A stretch of 64,000 nt of DNA, from contig NZ_CP033169.1 of assembly GCF_003691585.1 (NCBI RefSeq), positions 2,852,001 through 2,916,000 on the forward strand, written 5' to 3'. The notes under the pieces were generated by a model. It searched no databases. It had not been told where the DNA came from and worked only from the letters and a program-made list of their open reading frames with translations. Numbering within the stretch: position 1 is the stretch's first letter; each line of letters opens with the position of its first letter. Positions 9,048 to 18,077 of the stretch are shown one piece after another. Position numbers and translations under genes: made by a program. This DNA comes from Biomaibacter acetigenes. Lineage in GTDB: Bacteria; Bacillota; Thermosediminibacteria; Thermosediminibacterales; Tepidanaerobacteraceae.

Positions 9048-9602
9048 TTATTTTTTGCCTTTTTGCCGCATGGATTCGAAAAATTTTTTAAGATTTTCAG
9101 GGAGCTCATATTTCTGCTCATTTTTATTTTCATCATTATCTGATGAACCATTTTTGCCATATATTTCTCTAAGTATCGCATCAATTATCATTGCTTTAGG
9201 TGGAACATTATATTCTTTGCCATTATATATCCATACTCGGCAGTCAACTTCATCTCCACATAAATCACCACATGATTCACAAAGGGATTCTTTCGTTTCC
9301 AATTGTATATCTTTTCCATTAATTCGGATAGTAGGTGAACTTTCAAATCGATACTGTATGGCCTTTTCTTCGCTATCAATATGAATATTATTTACAATAA
9401 CTTCAGTTCCTGTAAGTTCAAGCACTTTTGCAACATCAGAAATGGCTTCTTTAAGGCTCCCCTCTGTGCCCTGGCATCTTTCACATACGCTTAAATCCAA
9501 ATACATAAAGTCGATTACAATTTTTTTCTTTTTAGCATTATTATTTTGCTCTCCACATCCGCAAAATTGCATTGCAACAATTGTTATTTGTCTGAGTTTC
9601 AC
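9048..9602 (-). CDS. DUF2703-like cysteine-rich protein
   Basis: The protein has a thioredoxin-like DUF2703 pattern: YLDLSVCERCQGTEGSLKEAI gives a CxxC near residue 40, then SPTIRINGKDIQLE, then a second cluster CESCGDLCGDEVDC near residue 108. The frame opens only at a GTG without a ribosome binding site. The adjacent ATG at 9612 has an ideal GGAGG but reads MTCCETQTNNNCCN before running out of frame. One base deleted near 9550-9560 would join them as a cysteine-rich N-terminus (CCN...FCGCGEQ). The 3' neighbour of sigZ on the same strand, it is probably co-transcribed with it. Its molecular function is unknown; metal or thiol chemistry is likely. Confidence 0.7.
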   Translation of the reverse strand: MKLRQITIVAMQFCGCGEQNNNAKKKKIVIDFMYLDLSVCERCQGTEGSLKEAISDVAKVLELTGTEVIVNNIHIDSEEKAIQYRFESSPTIRINGKDIQLETKESLCESCGDLCGDEVDCRVWIYNGKEYNVPPKAMIIDAILREIYGKNGSSDNDENKNEQKYELPENLKKFFESMRQKGKK

Positions 9603-9694
9603 AACACGTCATAATAAAAACCTCCATCCATAAAAATTAGCTTCACTTTTACAGACGGAGATTTTTTAAAAAGGACGCAAAATACTTATGTGAT

Positions 9695-10249
9695 TCAGCA
9701 ATATTTGCAGCTATTTTCTTTATGCTGGTATTCAATAATATTCCCATATGCATCGAATTGAAACTTGCAGCACTCAAAAAACTTTTCTTTTAATATGGTC
9801 TTTCCGCGCTGAACTCTCGACTTAGCCCCTGATATTGACATGCCCAGTTTTTGAGCTAATTCTCTTTGCGTCAAACCGCCTAATTCTGTTAGCATGATAG
9901 CCTGCTTATATTTATCTGGAAGGCTCTGGATCATATTTTTAAGGCACAAGACTAATTCATTTATTATTCCATCTTCATCATTACTGGTTACACCTTTTTC
10001 AGGTAAATCCGAAATTTCAGCCCTAATTCTTCTCATTCTATAATAATCATTAATCGTGTTTCGTGTTATCTGATAAATCCATGCATATATTCTATTGTTG
10101 TCCTTTAGCTGGTCTAAATTTGTAAATATTTTTAAAAATATATCTTGTAATATATCTTCCGCATCATGCTCATTCCCCACTTTTTTCAAGATAAAAGTTT
10201 TTAGGTTTGAGCTAAGTTCTTTCCATAAAGCACCGATATCATCCTTCAT
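9695..10249 (-). CDS. sigZ: RNA polymerase sigma factor SigZ
   Basis: This ECF-type sigma factor has about 184 residues. Region 2 includes DAEDILQDIFLKIF and YAWIYQITRNTINDYYR. Region 4 is LPDKYKQAIMLTELGGLTQ, then AQKLGMSISGAKSRVQRG. After region 4 there is a cysteine-bearing tail (ECCKFQFDAYGNII, ending CKYC) that is characteristic of SigZ and may bind metal or sense thiols. The start is the ATG preceded by GAGGGGGG. No anti-sigma gene is adjacent. Instead the next gene is the cysteine-rich DUF2703 protein, which suggests a shared redox or metal theme. Confidence 0.85.
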   Translation of the reverse strand: MKDDIGALWKELSSNLKTFILKKVGNEHDAEDILQDIFLKIFTNLDQLKDNNRIYAWIYQITRNTINDYYRMRRIRAEISDLPEKGVTSNDEDGIINELVLCLKNMIQSLPDKYKQAIMLTELGGLTQRELAQKLGMSISGAKSRVQRGKTILKEKFFECCKFQFDAYGNIIEYQHKENSCKYC

Positions 10250-10393
10250 GGCCTTACCCCCCTCAAGATGCAATTGAAGCCTCTCCGTGCTAACTTAAAT
10301 CTCTACTTATTGCCCTAATCTAAATATAACAAACCGTTATTCTTCATAAAAGATCTTATTTCCTTATAAGATTATTCCCTTTTTCACTTAATT

Positions 10394-10744
10394 AATGGAA
10401 AAACTTTTTTCCCCTTACGGAACGACTTTATTTTTCATGGAAAAACTTCAGCAAAAAACAATTCCCAAACTTGATCCTTTTCCCTTTTTTCCTTGCCCCT
10501 AACTATGTTAATTTAAAAAAAACCTTTCTATTTCTGTTCCCGCAAACCCGCATAAAATAAGCATGGGATTTTCTGGGAGGTAATATAGTTTTTCCGTAAG
10601 GCAGTATTAAAATACCTATAATTTTCCAAATACTGCTCAAATTTGTGTGAAAAAAGTTGTTCCAAAAGGGAAGGATCATGGTTCAAGGAAAAAAGGGATA
10701 AGTGATGTCAGGCTTCTAATTTCAAGGCCTTTCACTTATCCCTT
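10394..10744. repeat. Tn7-like end unit E0a (incomplete)
   Basis: Three packed direct sites (GGAAAAACTTTTTT, GGAACGACTTTATT, GGAAAAACTTCAGC) lie at 10394-10456. They are followed by a pyrimidine tract, CCCTAACTA, and a TGTTAAT terminus at 10506. Inverted copies of the site are then spaced out near 10579 and 10646. A 14-bp perfect stem (AAAGGGATAAGTGA with its complement) spans 10693-10745. No right-hand packed array follows before the next gene, so this copy may be truncated. Positions 10490-10745 are a direct repeat of 11050-11300. Confidence 0.6.
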
Positions 10745-10821
10745 TCCTTATTCCTTTACCCTTTATCCTTATCCCTCCATCTATCCTTTCCCTTTATTCC
10801 TCCCCAAAACGCTTAGTGTTT

Positions 10822-10998
10822 TCATAACTTTGCTAACTCCTTAAGAGCCTCTTTATTTTCACTGATAACAGAATCCATAAGCGTTTCAATCTCTTTCTGC
10901 TCTTTTGCTTTTACAAATTCAACAAAGTCAATAACTTCCTTTTTCCTTTCTTCAGTCAACTGCTCAAATTCTTTGATTAATTTTTCTGCCAGTGTCAT
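10822..10998 (-). CDS. DUF2281-like small protein (58 aa)
   Basis: A 58-residue charged helical protein (MTLAEKLIKEFEQLTEERKKE, then VIDFVEFVKAKEQ) resembles DUF2281 proteins, which often accompany PIN-domain toxins as antitoxins. The start has GAGGTG eight bases upstream. No PIN or other toxin gene is adjacent, so it is an orphan here. It lies between two copies of the non-coding end unit (E0a and E0b), as if carried as cargo. The function is uncertain. Confidence 0.6.
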   Translation of the reverse strand: MTLAEKLIKEFEQLTEERKKEVIDFVEFVKAKEQKEIETLMDSVISENKEALKELAKL

Positions 10999-11059
10999 AT
11001 AATACACCTCGCTAACGATTATTTCAATAAAATTATACCACAAATAAAACATATATTAT

Positions 11060-11401
11060 TGTTAATTTAAAAAAACCCTTTCCCTTCCCCATCCCTCCAC
11101 CCCGCATAAAATCTACATGGGATTTTATGGGAGGTAATAAAGTTTTTCTGGGAAGCAGTATTATTTTTTCTATTCTTTTCCAAATACTGATCTAATTTGT
11201 GTGAAAAAAGTTGTTCCAAAGGAACAGGATCATAGTTTAAGGAAAAAAGGGATAAGTGGCTTCAGTCCTGAATTTCTCAAGACCTTTCACTTATCCCTTT
11301 TCTATTCTTGGGGCAATTATTCCTTCATCATTTTCCAATTTCTCCACTCATACGGAATCTCTTTTTTCGCTTGGGGAAGAGGTTTTTTTCATAGATACAC
11401 A
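11060..11401. repeat. Tn7-like end unit E0b
   Basis: A left terminus TGTTAATTTAAAAAAACCC begins at 11060. Spaced inverted sites follow near 11134 (GGTAATAAAGTTTTTCTGGG) and 11206 (GAAAAAAGTTGTTCCAAAGG). A 14-bp stem formed by AAAAGGGATAAGTG and its complement spans about 11246-11300. Packed sites end in a TAGATACACA terminus at 11401. It is 342 bp long and non-coding. It repeats most of E0a. Confidence 0.6.
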
Positions 11402-11831
11402 GTTTGGAAATAGATGGAAAAAGGGTTAAGGTATCAGTCTAAAGTTCAGGCTTTTGAGGCCGAGCTGGCAGTTATTTTGCTTTGGTTCCATAATCAAATT
11501 CATTTTATAGTTATCCTGATTTATGAGATATCTATATTAATTGAAAATGAGTTTGCGGCATTGTATGATTTTCCATCTATTGGTGCAAGGGTAATTCCCT
11601 TTCCCCTTCGGGAGGTATTTTCAAGGTTCAGTTTATGGCCAAATAAAGTGAGTTGTGTTTGGACAGTCAATTTGAGCAGACATGGTCAGAAAGTGTGAGC
11701 GGCTATATCCAATTCGTTTAGGTTTATCCAGCTTTCGAACAGTTTCTTTGAATGGTATCTCTTTCATAAAAGTTTAAAAACTATATGGTGCATTTAGGAT
11801 TGACTAATAATCGGCTCTTAAAATACAATTT

Positions 11832-12761
11832 TTAAAGTCTTAACGGCACTGTTGAACCATCAATAATTACGTCATTGAAACCAAATTTTTTTATTATTAA
11901 ATCAAGTGATTGTTTCGTTAAATCTGGATTCAGAGTTGGGCCATGTATTATTTTGGTAATAGGAAGTTTTTTAATAATATTTCCGTTTGAACCAGATGCT
12001 TTTAATGTCATGTACGGTACCACTCGTCCTGTAATGATTTTAAATTCCAAACTGCTATAATCTACACTATCCCATAAATAAGAATGATGAAAGCGTATTG
12101 CTCTCCATTCCTTTTCTTCAGAAAACGTTGGGTGTTTAAACCATAGCATATAATCTGCAAATTGGTAAGCAAGGGATATAACAAATTGTTCGATAAGGTC
12201 ATTTTTCTCAACAGTTTCATCTGAATCTTTTATATTTATAAAAAGTGAATACATGCCATCTAAAGTCTCTGTAATTATATTTATCTGTTTATCTAAATCA
12301 TACTCTACTTTACGGAGTAAAACATCGAAATATGATCCGATTTCTTTTCCTTTAAAGCCTATACTATATCCCATCCCTCCTGCAGCATAACCCCTCCATT
12401 GACTCAACAAATCGCCATTCTCACTAAAACACGCAATATATGGATCAAAGATTCCATCATAAAAGTTGAATACCCTATTTAAGATATCTACAAATAATTC
12501 ATCCTTATAATCATTCTTTTTTTTGTTTATTATATATGAGATAATTTGACGAGCATGAACCAGTTCCGACTCATCATTTAAAAATTTCACATTCGAAAAC
12601 CTAATCGAATCTGAGGAAAGAATCCCTAATAATCCTTCAGGCGTCGTATAATGGTATAGAGTATCAGGTACTTCACTGTGCAAACTCATTACCTTTTTAT
12701 TTAATTGATCTTCAAAAGCTTTGATAGAAGCTTCTAATCTATCATTATTTTTTTGATTCAT
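11832..12761 (-). CDS. DUF2971 domain protein
   Basis: This protein of about 309 residues opens its conserved part with LYHYTTPEGLLGILSSDSIRF and NVKFLNDESELVHA. It continues with IACFSENGDLLSQWRGYAAG and ends with a KEWRAIRFHH segment; these are the hallmarks of DUF2971. The family is frequent in defence islands and is thought to resemble ADP-ribosyltransferase-like folds, but no activity is assigned here. The start is one of two ATGs following GTGGGG. It is AT-rich and on the minus strand, within the island of small cargo-like genes. Confidence 0.75.
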   Translation of the reverse strand: MNQKNNDRLEASIKAFEDQLNKKVMSLHSEVPDTLYHYTTPEGLLGILSSDSIRFSNVKFLNDESELVHARQIISYIINKKKNDYKDELFVDILNRVFNFYDGIFDPYIACFSENGDLLSQWRGYAAGGMGYSIGFKGKEIGSYFDVLLRKVEYDLDKQINIITETLDGMYSLFINIKDSDETVEKNDLIEQFVISLAYQFADYMLWFKHPTFSEEKEWRAIRFHHSYLWDSVDYSSLEFKIITGRVVPYMTLKASGSNGNIIKKLPITKIIHGPTLNPDLTKQSLDLIIKKFGFNDVIIDGSTVPLRL

Positions 12762-12835
12762 CCTCATCCCCACTTCAATTTAATAGCGAAAAATATAAAA
12801 TTCCCATCTTTGTATCACAAAGTCTGTTATGTCTG

Positions 12836-13285
12836 TTATATACATGTTGTTACAAAATATTTTACTATGCTATATATTACTTTATCAAATTTATATTTCC
12901 AATTTTCATTCGTATCCTTTTTGCTGTTAAATTCAATTCCCTCTATCCCTTTTTCAAAAAACAAGGTCAGTTTATGCTCACCATAATCATCTAAAGGGCA
13001 TTCATAAGCAAAATTCTTTATTTCGTTTGTATTAAAACATTCTATTACTATCTGTTTATCATCATTAATCCACACTTTAATGAATTTATTATTTTTTAAA
13101 AATAAATATAACTGTAAAGTTTGTTCATCAACAAATAAATATTTTGGATAAAAATATAATATATCGTTCTCATTAACTATTTGGGAAACTTTTTCAAACA
13201 TACCTGCATATTGACGGCTGGTTTCATCGCTAAAAAGATTGCTTCTGTAATATTCCTTAACTTCTCTAAAATCTATATTCATCAT
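12836..13285 (-). CDS. Hypothetical protein, possibly DUF3908-like
   Basis: This soluble protein has 149 residues with no signal or membrane segment. Phrases such as ENDILYFYPKYLFVDEQTLQL and FEKGIEGIEFNSKKDTNENW recall small Bacillus proteins of the DUF3908 type, but I am not certain. Translation begins at either of two adjacent ATGs after AAAGGG. It is 62 bp from the DUF2971 gene start, on the same strand, so the two may be co-transcribed. Immediately upstream (13320-13480) is a short coding-like tail ending IVEYLNTNY that may be a gene remnant. Confidence 0.45.
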   Translation of the reverse strand: MMNIDFREVKEYYRSNLFSDETSRQYAGMFEKVSQIVNENDILYFYPKYLFVDEQTLQLYLFLKNNKFIKVWINDDKQIVIECFNTNEIKNFAYECPLDDYGEHKLTLFFEKGIEGIEFNSKKDTNENWKYKFDKVIYSIVKYFVTTCI

Positions 13286-13489
13286 AATAATTTTCCCTTT
13301 CCCCGTATTATTTTAATAATTAGTATTGAGATATTCCACAATCTGCTTCCAAATCTCAGTAGCAATTCTCCGTTCGTCGTTAAGATTGTTGTCCCTCAAA
13401 ATATTCTTTGTCATTTTAAGTTTTAATTCTTTGGTTTTAGTTACCTCACATAAAAGATTTCATAACTGCTAACTAAATATAATATAGAT

Positions 13490-14119
13490 TTATTTATTTC
13501 TAATTGTTAATACTCCAGCACAATGAGATAATTTTGTATACACACATAAATATTGATTTTCCAAAATTTCTAACATTTCTTCTGCAATAAAATAAATCTC
13601 TTCATCATCCCAATATTTGTTGTATTTTACTTTACACTCTTCTAATGCGCCTCTACTTTCAAAAGAAACATCACCAAAAAGAATCATTCCTTTTTCTGTT
13701 AACATACAAGAAAGTAAGTTAACGAAATTAATTTTTTCTTTATCTGTTAAATGATGAATAGCATAAGTACTAATTATGTAATCAAATTTATGGTTTTTAA
13801 TTTCATCTGGTATTCCTTTTGTAAAATCCCAATTTATCAGTGTCGCATGTGGCATTTTCTGTCTTGCTATATCTATCATCTTACTTGAAAAATCAATACC
13901 CGTAATATGATAACCATCATTATAAAGCCTAGAAGTTAAAATTCCCGTTCCAAAACCTATATCTAAAATACTTGCATTGTTTGTTTCTCTAACTTGTTTA
14001 TAAATATAGTTGAGTACATCTTTATATCCAGCGAAGGGATATTCATTGCTCTCTTCACTCATATTTACACTTTTGTCATACCCATCTGCCCATAAATCAA
14101 AACCTTTACTGTTTAACAC
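13490..14119 (-). CDS. Class I SAM-dependent methyltransferase
   Basis: This is a 209-residue Rossmann-fold methyltransferase. Motif I is ILDIGFGTGILTSRL near residue 50, the acidic end of strand 2 is ITGIDFSSKMID, motif II is INWDFTKGIP, and the post-II helix contains YAIHHLTDKEK. The GTG start is preceded by GGGAGGG. The N-terminal FDLWADGYDKSVNMSEES segment is typical of small-molecule methyltransferases of the UbiE/YrrT type. The substrate cannot be told from sequence, and no partner enzyme is adjacent. Confidence 0.8.
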   Translation of the reverse strand: MLNSKGFDLWADGYDKSVNMSEESNEYPFAGYKDVLNYIYKQVRETNNASILDIGFGTGILTSRLYNDGYHITGIDFSSKMIDIARQKMPHATLINWDFTKGIPDEIKNHKFDYIISTYAIHHLTDKEKINFVNLLSCMLTEKGMILFGDVSFESRGALEECKVKYNKYWDDEEIYFIAEEMLEILENQYLCVYTKLSHCAGVLTIRNK

Positions 14120-14386
14120 TGCAATTTACCCTCCCAAAATAGATATATACAATTTGTAATTTATTTTATCTTATCTTTAATCTTACAAAAATATAAGTAA
14201 CAAAAATCCCCTATCATCTTGGTTTTCAATATATTTAAATAAATCAAATGAGATTTATAATTAAAACCAGGATAATATTCTTCATCTTATCATTCAATCA
14301 AAACAATTGTTTTCCCAAAATATATTTTCTGCTTGAGCCTCTTTTTTTGAGCAATATACTACGAATCCTGGTGTGTTTTTGATATT

Positions 14387-14959
14387 CTATAGTAGTAGTT
14401 CAATAGATTTGGGATTCTTAGAAATATTAAGTATTTCTGCAATCTCACGCTGGCAAGCAAAATATTCTGAACTGTTCTCTGTTTGTTTTCTCTCCATGGC
14501 ATTTATATCATATGGTATACCCATTTGCTCATATTTAATAATATCTCTCCAATAAGGATAAAAAGTAACAAGTTCCAAAAATTCTTTTAAACTGTTTAAT
14601 ACTTTGCCATACATTCCATCACTATTAACATATCCAACTGAGTAATCATCACCTGCCATGTCCCCTATGCCACCAATTGTACCAAAGCAATTCCCTTGAT
14701 TATCAAATGCAAATATAGAAAATATCGGCACAGGATAAAACGGGAAATCATTCAGTGTCTGAGTTGTGCAAAAAATCAAATCACAATTCTCTTTTAGTAG
14801 TTTATAGATTTTAAGACTTCGTTCCCTTTTTGGAACTGGAGCAATCTGTTTTCCTGCTAAAACTGCTTCAATCTTTTTGCCATCTTCTGACCTGAAGAAA
14901 TAACCTATTGTCTTATCTTCTTTTTCTACATCTATCAATATTTTATGGGATATATTCAT
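14387..14959 (-). CDS. SMI1/KNR4 (SUKH)-like protein
   Basis: This protein of about 190 residues contains the mid-domain FAFDNQGNCFGTIGGIGD followed by YSVGYVNSDGMYGKVLNSLKE and FLELVTFYPYW. That pattern matches the SMI1/KNR4 (SUKH) fold, used by many bacteria as immunity proteins against toxins. The start at 14959 follows AGAGG, and an earlier in-frame ATG lacks one. No toxin gene of the polymorphic type is seen nearby, so it may be an orphan immunity protein or serve another role. It is AT-rich, like the rest of the island. Confidence 0.55.
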   Translation of the reverse strand: MNISHKILIDVEKEDKTIGYFFRSEDGKKIEAVLAGKQIAPVPKRERSLKIYKLLKENCDLIFCTTQTLNDFPFYPVPIFSIFAFDNQGNCFGTIGGIGDMAGDDYSVGYVNSDGMYGKVLNSLKEFLELVTFYPYWRDIIKYEQMGIPYDINAMERKQTENSSEYFACQREIAEILNISKNPKSIELLL

Positions 14960-15025
14960 ATCTATCAATCCTCTTGAATATTTATAACAAGGCAAGGGAA
15001 AGACAGTTAAAACGGCCGCTGTCTT

Positions 15026-15215
15026 TTATAATGGTCTTTCTGGTCTATTCCGACAAAATTGACAACTAGGGTCACTGCACTTTCCTTCTGTCCATATATT
15101 GCAAAAAGCACAAAAGAATGCATCATATCTATCATAGTGAATCAAAAATTTATTACATCTTTTACACCTTTCATCACTTATAAAACCTTCAATCTTTTTA
15201 TCATCAATAAAAACT
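15026..15215 (-). pseudogene. Zinc-ribbon protein tail cut by IS21
   Basis: A frame reading VFIDDKKIEGFISDERCKRC and on to SCQFCRNRPERPL, with paired CxxC motifs (CKRC, CAFC, CSDPSC, CQFC), ends at TAA 15026-15028. Its 5' side stops at the IS21 left end (15217), so the gene start was probably lost or displaced by the insertion. A stem-loop (AAAGACAG/CTGTCTTT) at about 14999-15026 lies just past the stop. Confidence 0.55.
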
Positions 15216-15408
15216 GTGTATTCCGGTCAATTTGGACATCGATTCCGGTTCAAACTGGACAGTGATTCCGATTTAAACTGGACACCCGTTCCGGTTTAAA
15301 CTGGACGGTAATTCCGGTACAAACTGGACAGTGTCGGAGCGAAGCGACGAGGACTTTTCGATTTTAAGTCTAACACATTTTACACAATATTCAATAGTTG
15401 TTTTTTTG

Positions 15409-16158
15409 TCAAATACTTTGATCAGGTGTTTGAGCTTTTAGTTTTCTCATTGACTCACCTTTTATGGATATTTTGTATGCATTGTGTACCAGGCGATCCA
15501 GTATAGCATCAGCCAGTGTAGGGTCGGTAAGGATCTGGTTCCAATGGTCTACCGGAAGTTGACTGGCGATGATGGTGGACCGCTGCTGGTTGCGGTCCTC
15601 CACCACTTCGAGTAACTCCCTGCTTTCAGCAGATGTAAAAGAATTTAACCCCCAGTCATCCAAAATCAGCAGTTGTATTTTCTTTAAGTCACTGAGGAAT
15701 TTGGAGTATGTGCCATCCCCTTTAGCTATGACCAGCTCTTCCAGTAACCGTGACACCCGATAGTATCTAGTGCTGTAGCCTATTCTGCAGGCAATATTCC
15801 CTAATGCACAGGATAGATAGGTCTTTCCAACGCCGGTGGGTCCGGAAATTAAAACATTCTGGTGCTGCTGGAGCCATTCTCCTGTTGAAAGGCGGGCAAT
15901 GAGCTTGCGATCCAGGTTCCGGGGACAGTTGTAATCGATATCTTCTATGCAGGCAGGAATACGAAGATGAGCCTGCTTGAGTAAACGCTGCAAGTGACGG
16001 TTTCTTCTGGCTCTCCATTCGTATTCCACCAGGAGACTGAATCTTTCTTCAAAGGACAGCTCCAGGATAGATGGCTGCTCCTGCTGTCTGCGGTAGGCTT
16101 CCAGCATGTCCTTTAACCTCATATCAGCAAGCTGGTCCAGGGTTTGCTGCTTTAACAT
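15409..16158 (-). CDS. istB: IS21 helper ATPase IstB
   Basis: A full-length (249-residue) DnaC-like AAA+ ATPase that assists IS21 transposition. It shows Walker A in ISGPTGVGKTYLS near residue 100, Walker B in LLILDDWGLNSF near residue 165, and an arginine-finger region (DAILDRLVHNA) near the C-terminus. It begins one base past the istA stop, the usual translationally linked arrangement. This gene appears intact although its partner istA is not, so the element can move only if IstA is supplied in trans or the stop is read through. Confidence 0.9.
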   Translation of the reverse strand: MLKQQTLDQLADMRLKDMLEAYRRQQEQPSILELSFEERFSLLVEYEWRARRNRHLQRLLKQAHLRIPACIEDIDYNCPRNLDRKLIARLSTGEWLQQHQNVLISGPTGVGKTYLSCALGNIACRIGYSTRYYRVSRLLEELVIAKGDGTYSKFLSDLKKIQLLILDDWGLNSFTSAESRELLEVVEDRNQQRSTIIASQLPVDHWNQILTDPTLADAILDRLVHNAYKISIKGESMRKLKAQTPDQSI

Positions 16159-16159
16159 A

Positions 16160-17707
16160 TCAGTTCACCCCCTTGCTGTAGTACTCTATTCCACGGATAT
16201 TGTCATGGACCATAGGGGGAGGTGAGGATTCTGTTTCCAGGGGCAGTTGATCAAGGCCTTTTTCCAGGATGGACAGTATGCTCCTGTAGGAGATGGCTCC
16301 ACAGGATAGAGCACGGGAAGCGGCTTTCTCCACGCTTTCTTTGGTGTATTTCTCAGAAAGCCGGATAATACCCATACAGGCCCGGTATGCCTGCTCCGGA
16401 TGTTCTTTCCTCTCCATAAGGGCCTCCACCAGGAGGGCGGTATTCTTCCCTACAGCTTTAGACCAGTTTATGATCCGCGCCGGTGTCCATTCCCAAACCT
16501 TTTGATGACTCGGTGGCATGTGCTCCTGTAATGTAGTGTATGCGTGCTTTTTCCCGAATTGTCGGATATGGGTGGCTACTCGTTTGTTCTTGTAGAAAAT
16601 CTCAACAGTCTTTGCAGTAATCCTTACATCCACCTGCTGTCTTACCAGTTGATAGGGTACACTATAGTAATTGCCATCTACCTCAATATGATAATCGATG
16701 TTCACTCGCGCGTACTTCCATACGGCATACTCATAAGGCTGTAGCGGTAAGGGTTTTAGGGCGGGCTTTTCCAGGGTTTCATAAAGGGAGCGCCTGGAGC
16801 CTTCCATCTTCTCGAAGGGTTTATTGTTGATAACCTCCAGTTCCTTCCGTATGGCCTTGTTTAAATCATAGAGGCAGAAGAAGGTTTGATTTCGTAATTT
16901 AGCCATAATCCAGCGCTCTACAATCAGTACTCCGTTTTCTGCCAGGGGTTTGTCCTTAGGTTTTCTTACCCGAGCCGGAATGATTACAGTACCATAGTGG
17001 GTAGCCATGTCCAGATAGGTGGGGTGGATCTCCGGTTCATAGTAACAAGGCTTCTTGACACCGGTCTTTAGGTTATCAGGCACAATAATCTCCGTGACTC
17101 CTTGAAACTATTCAAACATATGGATATGGACATTGATCCAGGATTCGAGTTCCTGGGAGCACGCAGCTTCGGCGTAGAGTAGGTCACTGGCCCCCAAAGC
17201 ACCAACAAAGATATATGCATCCTTACACTCACCAGTGGTTCTATCAACAACTTTCATAGTGGGGCCTGCCCAATCTACAAAGGTCTTTTCTCCTACCCGG
17301 TGAATCTGGTGCATGGAGATATTTCTGGATTTACGCCAGCGAAGATAATAGTCACAAAATTGACTATACATGAGGCCATCGGGATATTGCTCCTTATACT
17401 CCTGCCACAGAAGCTGCAGGGTTACTCCCTTGCGTTTCAGTTCCCGGTGGATAAAATCCATATCGGGCAGGGGCTTTTTACTGCTTGTAATCTCTTGGGG
17501 ATACAATCGGGATTCTAACTCGGCATCATCTATGGTCTTTATCTCTGGCCAGGGTGGCAGGTCTGTATTCTTGTACCGTTCGATGATAGCAGTTACTGTT
17601 GTAGGGGAGCAGTTGCAGCTTTTGGCAATCTGGCGGTTACTTAGATTGCCTTCGTGGACTAGTCTTAGAATTTCTCGTACATTACGCATATTCATCCTCC
17701 TATTCAT
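16160..17707 (-). pseudogene. istA: IS21 transposase IstA with amber stop
   Basis: The N-terminal helix-turn-helix (LSNRQIAKSCNCSPTTVTAI) and the first catalytic Asp (FVDWAGPTMKV) are in the first segment. Translation stops at TAG 17108-17110 inside HMFE*FQGVTEIIVPDNLKTG. The same frame continues to 16160 and carries the second Asp (PDNLKTG) and the Glu (KPLAENGVLIVERWI). The stop most likely replaces a Tyr codon. Joined, the protein is about 515 residues, normal for IstA. A single substitution is therefore the only visible lesion, and it is probably recent. Confidence 0.9.
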
Positions 17708-17980
17708 GTTCGTATTCCCTCCTCGCTAAAGGTTTCCAGATAAAGATTAGCGAGGTTAATCGAAAATTCCTTTTGCGCTTGCTACGAACATGAAAGGGAA
17801 TGTTCTTTTTCCCAAACCTGTGTTCAGTTTGGGCCGGAATCAGTGTCCACTTTCAGCCGGAATGCCTGTCCATTTTGGACCGGAATTGGTGTTCACTTTC
17901 CACCGGAATGAGTGTCCATTTTGGACCGGAACCGGTGTCCAGTTTGCTCCGGAATATACATCTTGTATCAAGAAATATAA

Positions 17981-18042
17981 AATTTCAGAACTTTATTTTC
18001 TTTTTAATACTACTTTACCCTTTATAAAAGGACTTTTCTGTT
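17981..18042. repeat. Packed 20-bp site array P1
   Basis: Three sites (CAGAACTTTATTTTCTT, ATACTACTTTACCC, AAAGGACTTTTCTG) follow each other every 20 bp just outside the IS21 right end. The array ends CTTTTCTGTTTCT, as does the array at 19518-19580. It is a relative of the packed arrays in the E units, without the rest of a unit. Confidence 0.5.
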
Positions 18043-18077
18043 TCTTAAATTTTTAATTATTATGTATTGAACTGTTC

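Larger units (their letters stand above)
15217..17960. mobile_element. IS21-family insertion sequence
   Basis: The left end starts TGTATTCCGG and the right end, read inward, TGTATATTCCGG. Inside each end are several copies of a roughly 25-bp repeat with core TTCCGG...AAACTGGAC: about four on the left (15221-15332) and about five on the right (17820-17955). These are the multiple terminal repeats bound by IS21 transposase. The element carries istA (amber-mutated) and istB on the minus strand. No clear target duplication was found. It sits between a cut zinc-ribbon gene and the E1 unit. Confidence 0.85.

Noticed and set aside
17790-18056. Overlapping 75-88 codon plus-strand frames
   Set aside because: They translate the repeated IS21 terminal sequences and have no ribosome binding site.
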